A DNA stretch of 64,000 bases. Origin: Effrenium voratum (lineage: Eukaryota; Sar; Dinophyceae; Suessiales; Symbiodiniaceae). A program made the position numbers and the translations under genes. The DNA lies in NCBI GenBank assembly GCA_963377175.1, contig CAUJNA010000189.1:103894-167893 (forward strand), written 5' to 3'. Of this stretch, positions 18,540 to 29,662 are shown one piece after another; within the stretch, counting starts at the first letter, position 1; each line of letters opens with the position of its first letter. Below the pieces are notes generated by a model, which was not told the origin of the DNA, made no database searches, and was given only the letters and a program-made list of their open reading frames with translations.

Positions 18540-21500
18540 GAAGGAGGAAAGGGGGGGGGAAAGGATCTCAACAGGGAAAGGGGGGGAAAGATCTCAGGGA
18601 GGAAAGGGAGAAGATCTGGGGAAAAAAGATCTTAGGGAGGAAAGGGAGAAGATCTGAGGAAAAAAGGCCAACAACAAAAAGGGGGGAAAAGATCTTAGAA
18701 AGGAAAAGGGAGAAGCTCTCAGGGGGGGGTAAGGCCTTAGAACAGGGAAAGGGTGGGAAAGATCTTAGGGGGAAAAGGGGGGGGAAGATCTTAGGGAGGA
18801 AAGGGGGAAGATCTGGCAAAAAAAGGGCTTAGGGGGGAAAGGGGCGGAAAAGAGGGGAAGAGGAAAAGGAGAAAGATCTCAGGGGGGGAAAGGCCTTAGG
18901 GAGGAAAGGGTTTCAACAGGGAAAGGGTGGGAAAGATCTTAGGGAGGAAAGGGAGAAGATCTGGGGGGAAAAGGCATTAGGGGAAAGGATCTCAACCGGA
19001 AAAGAGGGGAAGGATCTTGGGGAGGTCAAAGGGGGGGAAAGGGGATCTCAACAAAGAAAGGTGGGAGAAGATCTTAGGGAGGAAAAGCGAGAAGATCTCA
19101 GGGGGGGAAAAGGCCTTAAGATCTCAGGGGGGGAAAGGCCTTAGGGGGGAAAGGGGGGAAAGGATCTCAACAGGAAAGGGGGGAAAACATCTTAGGGAGG
19201 AAAAGGGAGAAGATCTTGGGGGGTAAGGCCTTAGGGGGGAAAGGGGGGAAAAGGATCTCAACAAGGAAAGGGGGGGAAAGACCTTAGGAAGGAAAAGGGG
19301 GAAGATCGCAGGGGAAAAAAAGACCTTAGGGGGGAAAGGGGGGGGAAAGGATCTCAACAGGGAAAGGTGGCAAAAGATCTTAGGGAGGAAAAGGGAGAAG
19401 ATCTCAGGGGTGGAAAAACAGGGAAAGGGGGGAAAAGATCTTAGGGAGGAAAAGGGAGAAGAACTCAGGGTGCGAAAAGGCCTTAGGGGGGACAGGGGGG
19501 AAAGGATCTCAATAAAGAAAGGTGGAAAAAGATCTTAGGGAGGAAAAGGGGGAAGATCTCAGGGGGGAAAAGGCCTTAGGGGAAAGGGGGAAAGGATCGA
19601 ACAGCGAGAAGATCTCAGGGGGGGAAAAGGCCTTAAGATCTCAGGGGGGGGAAAGGCCTTAGGGGGGAAAGGGGGAAAGGATCTCGGGCAAAGGATCTTA
19701 GGGAGGAAAAGGGAGAAGATCTGAAACGGCCTTAGGGGGGAAAGGGGGAGAAAGGATCTCAACAGGGACAGGGAGAAAAGATCCTTGGGAGGAAAAGGGA
19801 GAAGATCTCGGGGGGGAAAGGGGGAAAGGATCTCAACCGAGGGAAAAGATCTTGGGGAGGAAAAGGGAGAAGGTCTCAGGGGGGGAAAGGCCTTAGGGGG
19901 GACAGGGGGGAAAGGATCTCAACCGGGAAAGGGGGGAAAACATCTTAGGGAGGAAAAGGGAGAAGATCTTGGGGGGGAAAAGGCCTTAAGATCTCAGGGG
20001 GGGGAAAGGCCTTAGGGGGGAAAGGGGGAAAGGATCTCGGGCAAAGGATCTTAGGGAGGAAAAGGGAGAAGATCTGAAACGGCCTTAGGGGGGAAAGGGG
20101 GAGAAAGGATCTCAACAGGGACAGGGAGAAAAGATCCCAGGGAGGAAAAGGGAGAAGATCTCGGGGGGGAAAGGGGGAAAGGATCTCAACCGAGGGAAAA
20201 GATCTTGGGGAGGAAAAGGGAGAAGATCTCAGGGGGGGAAAGGCCTTAGGGGGGACAGGGGGGAAAGGATCTCAACCGGGAAAGGGGGGAAAACATCTTA
20301 GGGAGGAAAAGGGAGAAGATCTTGGGGGGTAAGGCCTTAGGGGGGAAAGGGGGGAAAAGGATCTCAACAAGGAAAGGTGGCAAAAGATCTTAGGGAGGAA
20401 AAGGGGGAAGATCGCAGGGGAAAAAAAGACCTTAGGGGGGAAAGGGGGGGGAAAGGATCTCAACAGGGAAAGGTGGCAAAAGATCTTAGGGAGGAAAAGG
20501 GAGGGGTGGAAAAACAGGGAAAGGGGGGAAAAGATCTTAGGGAGGAAAAGGGAGAAGAACTCAGGGTGCGAAAAGGCCTTAGGGGGGACAGGGCAGAAAG
20601 GATCTCAATAAAGAAAGCTGGAAAAAGATCTTAGGGAGGAAAAGGGGGAAGATCTCAGGGGGGAAAAGGCCTTAGGGGAAAGGGGGAAAGGATCGAACAG
20701 CGAGAAGATCTCAGGGGGGGAAAAGGCCTTAAGATCTCAGGGGGGGGAAAGGCCTTAGGGGGGAAAGGGGGAAAGGATCTCGGGCAAAGGATCTTAGGGA
20801 GGAAAAGGGGGAAGATCTGAAACGGCCTTAGGGGGGAAAGGGGGAGAAAGGATCTCAACAGGGACAGGGAGAAAAGATCCTAGGGAGGAAAAGGGAGAAG
20901 ATCTTGGGGGGGAAAGGGGGAAAGGATCTCAACCGAGGGAAAAGATCTTGGGGAGGAAAAGGGAGAAGATCTCAGGGGGGGAAAGGCCTTAGGGGGGACA
21001 GGGGGGAAAGGATCTCAACCGGGAAAGGGGGGAAAACATCTTAGGGAGGAAAAGGGAGAAGATCTTGGGGGGAAAAGGCCTTAGGGGGGAAAGGGGGGGA
21101 AATGATCTCAACAAGGAAAGGTGGCAAAAGATCTTAGGGAGGAAAAGGGAGAAGATCTCAGGGGGGAAAGGCCTTAGGGGGGAAAGGGGGGAAAGGATCT
21201 CAGCAGGGAAAGGGGGGGAAAGATCTTAGGGAGGAAAAGGGAGAAGATCTCAGGGGCGAAAAGGCCTTAAAGGGGAGAAATGATCTCAACAGGGAAAGGG
21301 GTGGAAAAGATCTTAGGGAGGAAAGGGAGAAGATCTGGGGGAAAAAAGGCCAACAGGGAAAGGGGGGAAAGATCTTAGGAAGGAACAGGGGGAAGGTCTC
21401 AGCAAGGGAAAGGCCTTAGGGGGAAAGGGTGGGAAGGATCTCAACAGGGAAAGGGGGGAAACAATCTTAGGAAGGAAAAGGGAGAAGATCTGGAAACGCC

Positions 21501-21905
21501 TTCGGGGTAGGGGGGGAAAGGATCTCAACAGGGAAAGGGGGCAAAGGATCTTAGGGAGGAATAGGGAGAAGATCTCAGCGGGGGGAAAGGCCTTAGGGGG
21601 GAAAGGGGGGAAAGGATCTCAACAGGGAAGGGAGGAAAGGGAAAAGATCTCAGGGGGGGCAAAGTAGGCCTTAGGGGGAAAGTGGGGAAAGGGAGGAAAA
21701 GGGAGATGATCTCAGGGGGGCACAAAGGCCTTAGGGGGGAAAGGGGGGAAAGGATCTGAACAGGGAGAGGGCGGAAAATATCTTGGGGAGAAAAAGGGAA
21801 AAATCTCAGAAGGAGAAAGGGCCTTAGGGGGGAAAGGGGGAATGGATCTCAGCAGGGAAAGGGGGGCAAAAATCTTTGAGGGGAAGGGGGGCAAGGGGAC
21901 AATTC
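18540..21905 (+). repeat. Purine-rich satellite, ~90-bp unit with higher-order duplication
   Basis: About 3.4 kb in which the plus strand is nearly all A and G. The unit of roughly 90 bp strings together GGATCTCAACAGGGAAAGG, AGATCTTAGGGAGGAAAAGG, GAAGATCTCAGGGGGG and AAGGCCTTAGGGGGG, so AGATCT and AGGCCT palindromes recur regularly. A block starting near 19215 recurs from about 20331, offset 1116 bp, and the landmark CCTTAAGATCTCAGG recurs at 19631, 19984 and 20727. A recent ~1.1-kb tandem duplication is evident. Arg/Gly/Lys or Pro/Phe-rich open frames are artefacts. Confidence 0.95.
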
Positions 21906-22195
21906 CAAAGGGACGCAAATAAGAAAGCAGGCCTGTAATGTCGGCGGCCTGAGCCGGAGGCGTTAAAATATGGTTAGCTGGCTTGCGCCGCTCTCCCGTG
22001 CCACAGGGAACCAAACATGATCTCAATGCAGCGCGTGACTCTAACACACGCACCAAAGAAAAGCACACAACTGCTTTGAAGGAACAAATCTGACTTAACT
22101 ACCATGTTCCTGCCTGGTCGTTTGAAGGTCATGTTCTGAGGTCAAGCTCAGTCAATATCCCAGAACTGCCTCGCTGGCCTGGACAAATAAGAACA

Positions 22196-22222
22196 ACAAA
22201 CAAACAGACAGACAGACAGACC

Positions 22223-22287
<65 letters not shown>

Positions 22288-22470
22288 ACAGACAGACAGA
22301 CAGACAGACAAACACACAGACACACAGGCACACAGACTGACAGACGGACGGACAAACAGACAGACAAAGAGAGAACACACAGACACACAACCACAAACAC
22401 GCAAACAGGCAGGCAGGCACAAGCATGCAAGCAAGACAAAGCAAGCAAGGAAACAATCAAAGAAGCAAAA
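22196..22470 (+). repeat. CAGG/CAGA tetranucleotide microsatellite
   Basis: CAGACAGA to 22221, then about sixteen CAGG units to about 22285, then CAGA and CACA variants, ending in GCAAGCAA and AAAGAAAG. The minus strand shows long open frames of Cys/Leu/Pro/Ala and Ser/Val/Cys repeats, which I reject as genes. Confidence 0.95.
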
Positions 22471-23215
22471 AAGAAAGAAAGCTACTAGGCAACACTCACA
22501 CAACAAATAAATGTGGAACTCGTCCTGTGCCAAATTCAGCTGCGCTCTCGGCTTGGGCATCGCCTCCATGTGCCAACCCGGGGCTGAGCTGGGAGTGCTC
22601 TGCCAAGAGCATCCTGGACAAGCGACATGACGACATCCGGTCAAGAGTCAAACAAGGCTCAAACAAACCTTGCGTCTCTTGCATCTGACGCAAGGGGCTC
22701 CAAGTCGCGTCGAGGCTTTCCCGACGCTTTGGCAGATTGTGCATCGTGTGCGCGATTTCCCCCGCATTGCGCGTAAGTCCCTCTGCTTCAAAAACAAGTG
22801 AAAACCAAGTTTCGTCGGGCTCCGGCCAGCGTAGGCGTTTGGCTGCGCGTGTTCAGCATGACACAGTTTTTTTGGGTTCAGAACTTGCTCCCTCCGCATA
22901 AACTCAAGTTGAAAGCTTGGGCGAACGTGCTGCCCTTTGCTTTCTGGGGCTCCCAGCTAAACTGTGGCACATTTAGCCCGCCTTGTGGATCCACGGGCTG
23001 CTCCAATCCGGACTCAGCAGCGTGGTCTATCGATTGGACATCCCATAGCCCATGTTCAAGACTCACGGCAAGCTCCATTCAGCCAACAACTGGCCGACAC
23101 GCCACAACTGAGTGCAATCAACAGGGTAGATTCACAGCGTTTCTTTGTTATGGGTGTCTGAACGCTGAGGCGCATGGGAAGGGTTTTGCTGGCACATGAG
23201 CACAAAGGAAAAGGA
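22471..23215. other. No gene recognised
   Basis: Non-repetitive DNA between two microsatellite blocks. A few short overlapping open frames occur on both strands with no motif. Confidence 0.35.
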
Positions 23216-23257
23216 AGATTCATCATCAGCATCATCATCATCATCATCCATCACGTG

Positions 23258-23292
<35 letters not shown>

Positions 23293-23330
23293 CCACCGTC
23301 ATCATCATGGTCATCATCACGGTGATCAAA

Positions 23331-23360
23331 CTAGGTGGGTCCTGCCAGTAGCTTGTCTCG
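23331..23360 (+). other. SSU-rRNA 5'-end-like fragment 1
   Basis: The phrase CCTGCCAGTAGCTTGTCTC (23341-23359) matches the conserved start of eukaryotic 18S rRNA if seven bases (TCATATG) are missing between CCAGTAG and CTTGTCTC. The preceding bases are a degenerate form of CTGGTTGAT. It lies inside the CAT array, so it is at most a relic, not an rRNA gene. Confidence 0.4.
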
Positions 23361-23556
23361 TTGTCCTTGTCTTTCTTACATACGGGACGTGTTGGTGATG
23401 CTGCCTAAATGTTAGATCTCACGCTAGGCACTTTCAGCATCATCATCATCATCATTATCATCATCATGGCGCCCATCATCATCATCATCATCGCCACCAC
23501 CATCATCATCATCATCATCATCTTCTTCGTGATCATCATCATCATGGCGATCATCT

Positions 23557-23581
23557 AACTGGGTTGATCCTGCCAGTAGCT
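23557..23581 (+). other. SSU-rRNA 5'-end-like fragment 2
   Basis: AACTGGGTTGATCCTGCCAG followed by TAGC corresponds to the universal 18S start with one mismatch (G for C run length) over about 23 bases. It has the same array context as fragment 1, about 230 bp away. No further rRNA sequence follows. Confidence 0.45.
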
Positions 23582-24344
23582 TTGATGGGTCTGCCTAGTC
23601 ATGATTCTCCTCACGACTGCTGGTAGCACTGGGGATGCGATGATGATAACCGCCCTCCATCTCAGGGTCAACCCACGGGACACTTGAAACGTAAAGATGA
23701 CGACGGCGACTTGGGGCAACATCATGCTCATCGTCATGCTCAGTATCACCCATCATGATCATCATCATGGTGCTCATCATCATGATTCTCATTGTTGTCC
23801 TTGTCTTTTTCATATTCATTTGAAGTGTGGCGTTAGACCCGACTTGAGATGCAAAGGATGCAAAGTTATGCTTATCATCAAGACTGCTGGATGCTGGGGA
23901 CGCAGAGTGATGTTTATCATCATTACTGGTATTGGGCATGAGTCGTGATGATCATCACCCTCATCATCATCATGGATCATCATCATCGTCGTCCTTACCT
24001 TTTTGATATTGGGTAGTGATGATCCTCCTCATCCTCCTCGGCAACATCCATCATCATCATGACCATCATCATCATCATCATCCTGATCCTTATCAACTTG
24101 AGATGCAAAGGATGCTTAGCCTCAGTGCCACGAAGACAATCATCACTATGCGTCCCCAGCATCACCAGCAGACATGATGATAATCATGACTACGCATCCT
24201 TTGCATCTCAAGCCGGGTCTAACGGCACACTTGAAACGCGTTTGACAAAGATAAGGACGACGATGATAACGATGAATGAGCACCATGGCGGTGATGATGA
24301 TGATGGATGACGATGAGGATGATGATGAGGATGATGATGATGAA

Positions 24345-24590
24345 TGTAAGCTATCATTGTTATTACAATGTTTGATTTTTGTATTTCAAAAAACGAACAA
24401 AAAAGTGAGCAAAAAACATGTTTGTATTTTTCTTCGCTGACAATTGATTCAAATTGAAAAAATACTTGTCTTGTGTATATGTGCACATAAAGCTACTAGT
24501 TATTTATCGATACTATCGAAATATATATATATATATGTTTTTAGTTATTCGTTAATTATCAACTAACATCAGTGCTATGACGGAAATGAC
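24345..24590. other. AT-rich island inside the CAT array
   Basis: About 240 bp of AT-rich DNA, including ATATATATATATAT near 24521-24534 and A/T homopolymer runs, replaces the CAT pattern abruptly on both sides. No gene is visible. It could be an insertion. Confidence 0.5.
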
Positions 24591-26260
24591 TACTATGCAT
24601 CCCCAGCGTGACCAGCAGTCATGATGAAACTAATGTCCTCATTGTCATCCATCATAATCACCATCATCACCCACCACTGGTGTTAGTAGCAATGATGATA
24701 GTTCGACTCATGCTTGGTATACGTTTCAAGTGCGCCGTTGGACCTGACTTGAGATGCTAAGGATGCGATGCTGGGGATGCGCTGGTGTGTAAAATAATGA
24801 TGGTCGTTTGCATCATAATCCTCATGATCATCACCAACATGGATGCTCCTTACCTGTTTGATGTACACCCGGCTTGAGGTGCAAAGGATGCTTGGTCATG
24901 AATTTCATCACGACTGTTGGTGATGATGCACAGTGATGACTGTCATCATGGCGCTGATGTTAGCAGTAGTGCTGATAGTTTACATGATCATCCTCATCCT
25001 CCTCAACACCATCGTGCTCATTATTGCCCATCATAATCATCATCATCAGCCTGGTGCTCATCATCATCATTATCATCCGTGAGACCCGAGTTGAGATGCA
25101 AAGGATGCGTAGTCATGCTTATCATCATGACTGCTGGTGATGCTGGGGGTGCATAGTGATGAGTATCATCATCACTGGTGTTAGTAGTAATGATCATAGT
25201 TCACCCGCTCATCCTCACGCTCGCGCAGTCATGATTAATGCATAATGATGATTACCATCATGGCACACCATCATCCTCTTTATCATCCACCATCATCATC
25301 ATGCTGCTCATCATCATTATCATCGTCGTCCTTACTTTTACACTTCAAGTGTGCCGTTGGACCTGGCTTGAGACGCAAAGGATGCGCAGCCATGATGATC
25401 ATCATGTCTGCTGGTGATGCTGGGGATGAATAGTGATGATCATCATCATGGAACTGAAGTTAGTAGTAATGATGATATGTTGCATCAGTCTCATCCGTCA
25501 GACCTGGCTTGAGATGCAAGGGATGCGTAGTCATGATTATCATCATGACTGCTGGTGATGCTGAGGACGCGTAGTGATGCTTGTCATCAGCACTGATGTT
25601 AGTAGTAATGGTGTTCGTTTACATCATCATCCTCATCATCATCCTCATTGCCATCCATCATATTCACATCATCAGCTTGGCGCTCATCATCATCCATCGC
25701 CCCTGTCGTTTTGCTATACGTTTCACTTGGAGACGCGCAGTCATGATTACCGTGACTGCTGGCGATGCTGGGGATGCATAGCGGTGATTCACCATCATCC
25801 TCATCGTCATCCTCTTCCTGATCCTCGTCATTCATCATCATCAACACCCATGATCATCATCATAGACAACGCCTGGGATGTTGGTGCCCAGTCCTGGTCA
25901 TTTAGTTACATCATTGTCATCATTGTGATGATCATCAACATGGCCATCCTTGTTCCTCATCGTTCATCATCGTCATCCATCATCATCACCATCATCATCT
26001 CCAACATCATCTTCATCTTCCTCATCATCATCCTCGTCATCTTCGTGTCTTCATCATCACATCATCTGCACGCGGTCCGACTTGGGCAACTTTGTCCATG
26101 CAGGATCCTGCACAAACGACAATTTGGCCCACACAGGACTTTGTCCATTGTCATCATGATCCACCGTTATCATCATCATCATTATCTTCGTCGTCATCGT
26201 CATCTTCGTCCTCATCGTCATCATTATCATCTGGGCTGGCGTCCGCAGGACTGCTGCAGA

Positions 26261-28560
26261 CTTGGCGGCTTCAAAGAGAGGGTCCGGTGTTCACATAGAC
26301 CCCTTCTCCACTTCAGCCATCTGGGGTCGGCGGCGCTGGGCGGCAGCCGTTGAATCCGGCTACGCCTCCTGGATTGCATGTCGCCGCTAGGCAATTTGCC
26401 TGCTAGCCATCATCAGGGTTTGGGGTTGGGCCTGGGTGATGCTTCAGCGGGGCTTGGTCTGCATCATCAAGACTTCCTCCCAAAAGAGTCGCAGCCCATG
26501 AAACACTGGTTTTCCGAGGGTACCGAAGGGGTGCAAGCAAGTCTCATGCCGGCGGCGCTGGCTCCTTTCCCTACAAAACGCCGTACACACCGTCAAAAAA
26601 TGCCACGCTGCGCGTTGGGCTGATGTTCTGAGGGTATTGCTTCTGCTGTGGCTGGCTCGCGCGCTGCGCGGCCCTCGCTTTTTTCCACCTCGCTTTTGGG
26701 CCGTGCGGCGCGCACGCGCCCCCGGCCACAAAACGCTGCTATTTACAGTGTGTTGTTACGTTTGCGTTTCCGGGCTAGCTTGCGAGCTGTTCTTTTTCGG
26801 CTGGTCGTTCTGGGCCTCTGGCACGCTGGCGCGCGCGCGCGACCCCATGTGATTTGACTTGGTTGGGGCCCGGCTGGATTCAGAAAGCTGGCATCCCAGC
26901 ATCATCTGGGATACGTTGATGGCTGGAGTGGGCAAATTGCATAATCTAACCAGTCAGAAAGACGCTTTCCCTTCAAGTGAACATCTTGAATCATAAAAGT
27001 CACGCATTGTTTCCAAACGTTAGGGTTGCTGGTGCAAGCTTTCTTCTACGCTGCAACTACATGCACAAACTCACCAAGCAACTGGGCTGATTGTTCCGAT
27101 TGGAGGGAGGTAGAAGGTATCGGCTGGGCCCGCGGGCGCAAAAGGTGATGTTCTCAGGGTGCGACATCATCGCAGTCTCAACCTCCAGATTTGAATCTCA
27201 AAACAGATCCTTTTGCTTGGTTGGCAAAACCCTTCCTGCCGTGGTAGTGACCATCCGTAGCCCCAGCATGCGCACGCGCACGCATGACTCTATGTGCGTC
27301 TGCATGCGCCTGGACCTGCGCTTGTGTCTCTGTCTGAATGGGTGACACGACCGTAGCACATGAAACGCAGTCCGACCTCTTTTGGTGGTGTGACACCACG
27401 AAGATCATCGCTCACTCGTTCAGATCAACTTCGCAAGTCCAGCGACTTCGAATCAAACCCCGACCCGGTGATCAGGCAAGGACGAGGAGAAAAAAACAAG
27501 AAAAACATGTTTGCCGCGCTTGGGACGCAGCTCCGGTCAAAAACAAAATGCTGACGCGACATCTGAAGAAATGGAGATAGATAGGAAGTGAGCCCCCTGC
27601 TCCGCATGTGTTGAGCACAAATCTACTTGCAACTTTACGAGCATCACTTTTGGCCAGTTTGGCAGTCAAACACTGCGGCCATGTAAGGACGAAGTTACAA
27701 AGGGCCAACTACGCCGAATGCACAAATGCTTTTCTAGCACGTGCAAATCTCTCACGTTCCAGAATTTCAAATCATTTGATCCCACACTTGGACTGTGAGG
27801 CTGCTGAGCGCTCGGCAAAAACTGAGGAGACGCACTGCACCTGTGCACTGTCCGTCTACGGACGCCCAACCTCTCACACCTCCGACACGCATCTCATTCT
27901 TGGTTCAACATGTTGGAATGCTTTCCTCAAGCCAAGCTGTTCAGCATATGGCGGTTGTCTGAAATTCCATGTTCCCGGAAACGCCATCTTCGCGGCCTCC
28001 ATCGCGGAGCTTTCGAGGGGCACAAAAGTAGCATTAATTCCGCAGTTCCGGTTTTCAACACGAAAGCCGTACGCGAAGCACATGTAAGCAGCCGTGCAAC
28101 TTGTCAGTTCCAGGCAGCGTGCAAATTGCACTTCCGCAGCCCCAGCTCGAAAGCCGCGCAGCAGCACAGGAGAGGACCCCTTGGCCACCCGTGTCGGGAG
28201 GCCCATCGACTTTTGCGAAACTTTGGCGGATCCGCAAACCGTTGCCGAAATCCGGCTGGGAAGTTGCGCCCAACTGAAAGCTTCAAAAAGCAACAAGCTG
28301 ATTTCTGCTGGGGGTTGCCTTTGCAGCGACCTATGTTTTCTGCGGCAATCCTCAGGTCGCCATATTTCCTCCGACCAACTTTCGGCTGTGTGCATTCTAC
28401 GCGCATTTTCGGCAAATACACATGGTTCATCCCTCTGTTTTTGCTTTTAGCAAACCACCCCTACACAAAACACTCGCGAAAACAAGTAACTTTCGCGACC
28501 TCCGTCGCGAAGCTTGCGCTGAGGGCAGCGGTGGAGGTGCTTTATAGTTTTTAGGGATGG
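26261..28560. other. No gene recognised; one dispersed repeat
   Basis: At 26351-26407 lies the inverted copy of the repeat at 2466-2522 (plus strand CTACGCCTCCTGG, then GCATGTCGCCGCTAGGCAAT). Further right, open frames of 160-214 residues occur at 27608-28554 on plus and 27874-28395 on minus. They overlap, and none has a convincing family signature. The phrase TTCGCGGCCTCCATCGCGGA near 27989 returns with changes near 28494. Confidence 0.35.
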
Positions 28561-28584
28561 GTTTGTTCCTAGGCTGGTTGGCGC

Positions 28585-28945
28585 GGCGGTTGCCTAGTGG
28601 CTCTGATTGCAGTTGGCAGTTGCTGGAGCTGGTTTAAGCGGGGGGGGGTTAGGCTCTTCATGAGGGTGGGTCTTGGGATGGCTGACTTAGGCGAAGCGAA
28701 GGGCTGACATTCAGGCTGCTGTTGGGCGGGTTTAGCGTTGACTTTAGGTGGACTTGGGGTTGGCTCGGAGCTGATTTGTGTTGGGTGCGCTGCTGGTTAA
28801 GCGGTGCCTTTAGGGTTGCTTCCGGAAAGTAGTTCGTGAGTTGTGGGCTAGTTTAGGATTGGTTTTGGAGCGTTAGCATAAAACCCCCCGGCTTAAACCA
28901 ACCCCCAGCAACTCCCAACTGCAATCAGAGCCAATAGGCAACGCC
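28585..28945. repeat. Imperfect ~65-bp terminal inverted repeat, 231-bp core
   Basis: Left arm 28585-28650 and right arm 28882-28945 pair along their full length. Shared phrases are GGCTCTGATTGCAGTTGG and GGTTTAAGC followed by a G run. The core is G/T-rich and has no open frame of note. The shape is that of a short foldback element or MITE, but no target-site duplication is obvious. Confidence 0.75.
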
Positions 28946-28969
28946 TGGGCGATGCTGGGGATGCGACAA

Positions 28970-29035
28970 GCCAGCCAACCAACCAACCAACCAAGCAAGC
29001 AAGCAACCAACCAAGCAAGCAAGCAACCAACCAAG
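28970..29035 (+). repeat. CCAA/GCAA tetranucleotide microsatellite
   Basis: Alternating blocks of CCAA and GCAA units. It is short and abuts the foldback element after the phrase GATGCTGGGGATGCGAC. Confidence 0.85.
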
Positions 29036-29660
29036 ACAAAAAGGTGTTCCCCTTCATACCTGAGTACAAGGACGTTTTGGACGATCCCATATGTGAAGAG
29101 TATCGTTCTAGCTCAGAACAGATTTGGCTTCCATAGACATAGTCCAGTGATTTCGCATCACAACCCCCACAGTCCATCTGTGATTCATCGCCTCGCAATC
29201 CGTGCTATTGCCACAGCGGGAGCTGCATTTGGCCTCAGTGCGAGACCCTCAAAGGAGTGATGCTTGCCGAAGCTGGAAGTGTGGGCAAGTCAGGATCTGG
29301 ATGATCTGAATTACAAACAAAGAGGTAATCACAAACCATCAAGCAATGCTGTCGCCTGTCGTATCTCCAATATGCAATTTCGCGCACTCGTCGATTTTTA
29401 AAAATCCGGCAACAGTCGAGCGTGAGGGCAATCCGCAACTGGCTCTTTCGGAAATGGCTTTTAAAGCCGCAGGCTTTCGGGGCGGCCATTTTTGGCTTGG
29501 CGCAATTTGACGAGTGTCCAAAACCCTGTTTTACATTATGTCTTGGCAGCATGACTTGCATCTGCTGATATCAATCAATGTTGTGTTTCTGCTTTGAGCG
29601 ATGTTGGATTTGGCATGCTTGGGGTCTTGGCGGGGGCAAGCACTGTTGTGCTTTAGAAGT
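29036..29660. other. No gene recognised
   Basis: Non-repetitive. A 108-residue minus-strand open frame at 29235-29561 has no recognisable motif. Confidence 0.35.
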
Positions 29661-29662
29661 CT

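Larger units (their letters stand above)
23216..26260. repeat. CAT/ATG composite array with a recurrent ~100-bp module
   Basis: Trinucleotide CAT runs surround diverged copies of a module reading roughly GTTTCAAGTGTGCCGTTAGA, CCCGACTTGAGATGCAAAGG, ATGCGTAGTCATGATTATCA and ACTGCTGGTGATGCTGGGGA. Plus copies are near 23820, 24715, 25085, 25345, 25500 and 25725. Inverted copies are near 23665, 24125-24240 and 24580. The same module recurs at 56600-58100. His/Ser/Ile/Met-rich open frames are artefacts. Confidence 0.9.

Noticed and set aside
22129..22644. Cys/Leu/Pro/Ala/Ser/Val-repeat open frames on the minus strand
   Set aside because: They arise from CAGG and CAGA microsatellite units, which stay open because of their simple sequence.
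27608..28554. Open frames of 159, 173 and 214 residues on both strands
   Set aside because: They overlap antisense, have basic, Ser/Arg-rich composition and no motif; likely chance openness in GC-moderate DNA.
29480..29500. GGCCATTTTTGGCTTGG as a dinoflagellate spliced-leader relic
   Set aside because: It resembles the central GCCATTTTGGCTC but has an extra T and the wrong end; without the CCGTAG start or CAAG end it is not convincing.
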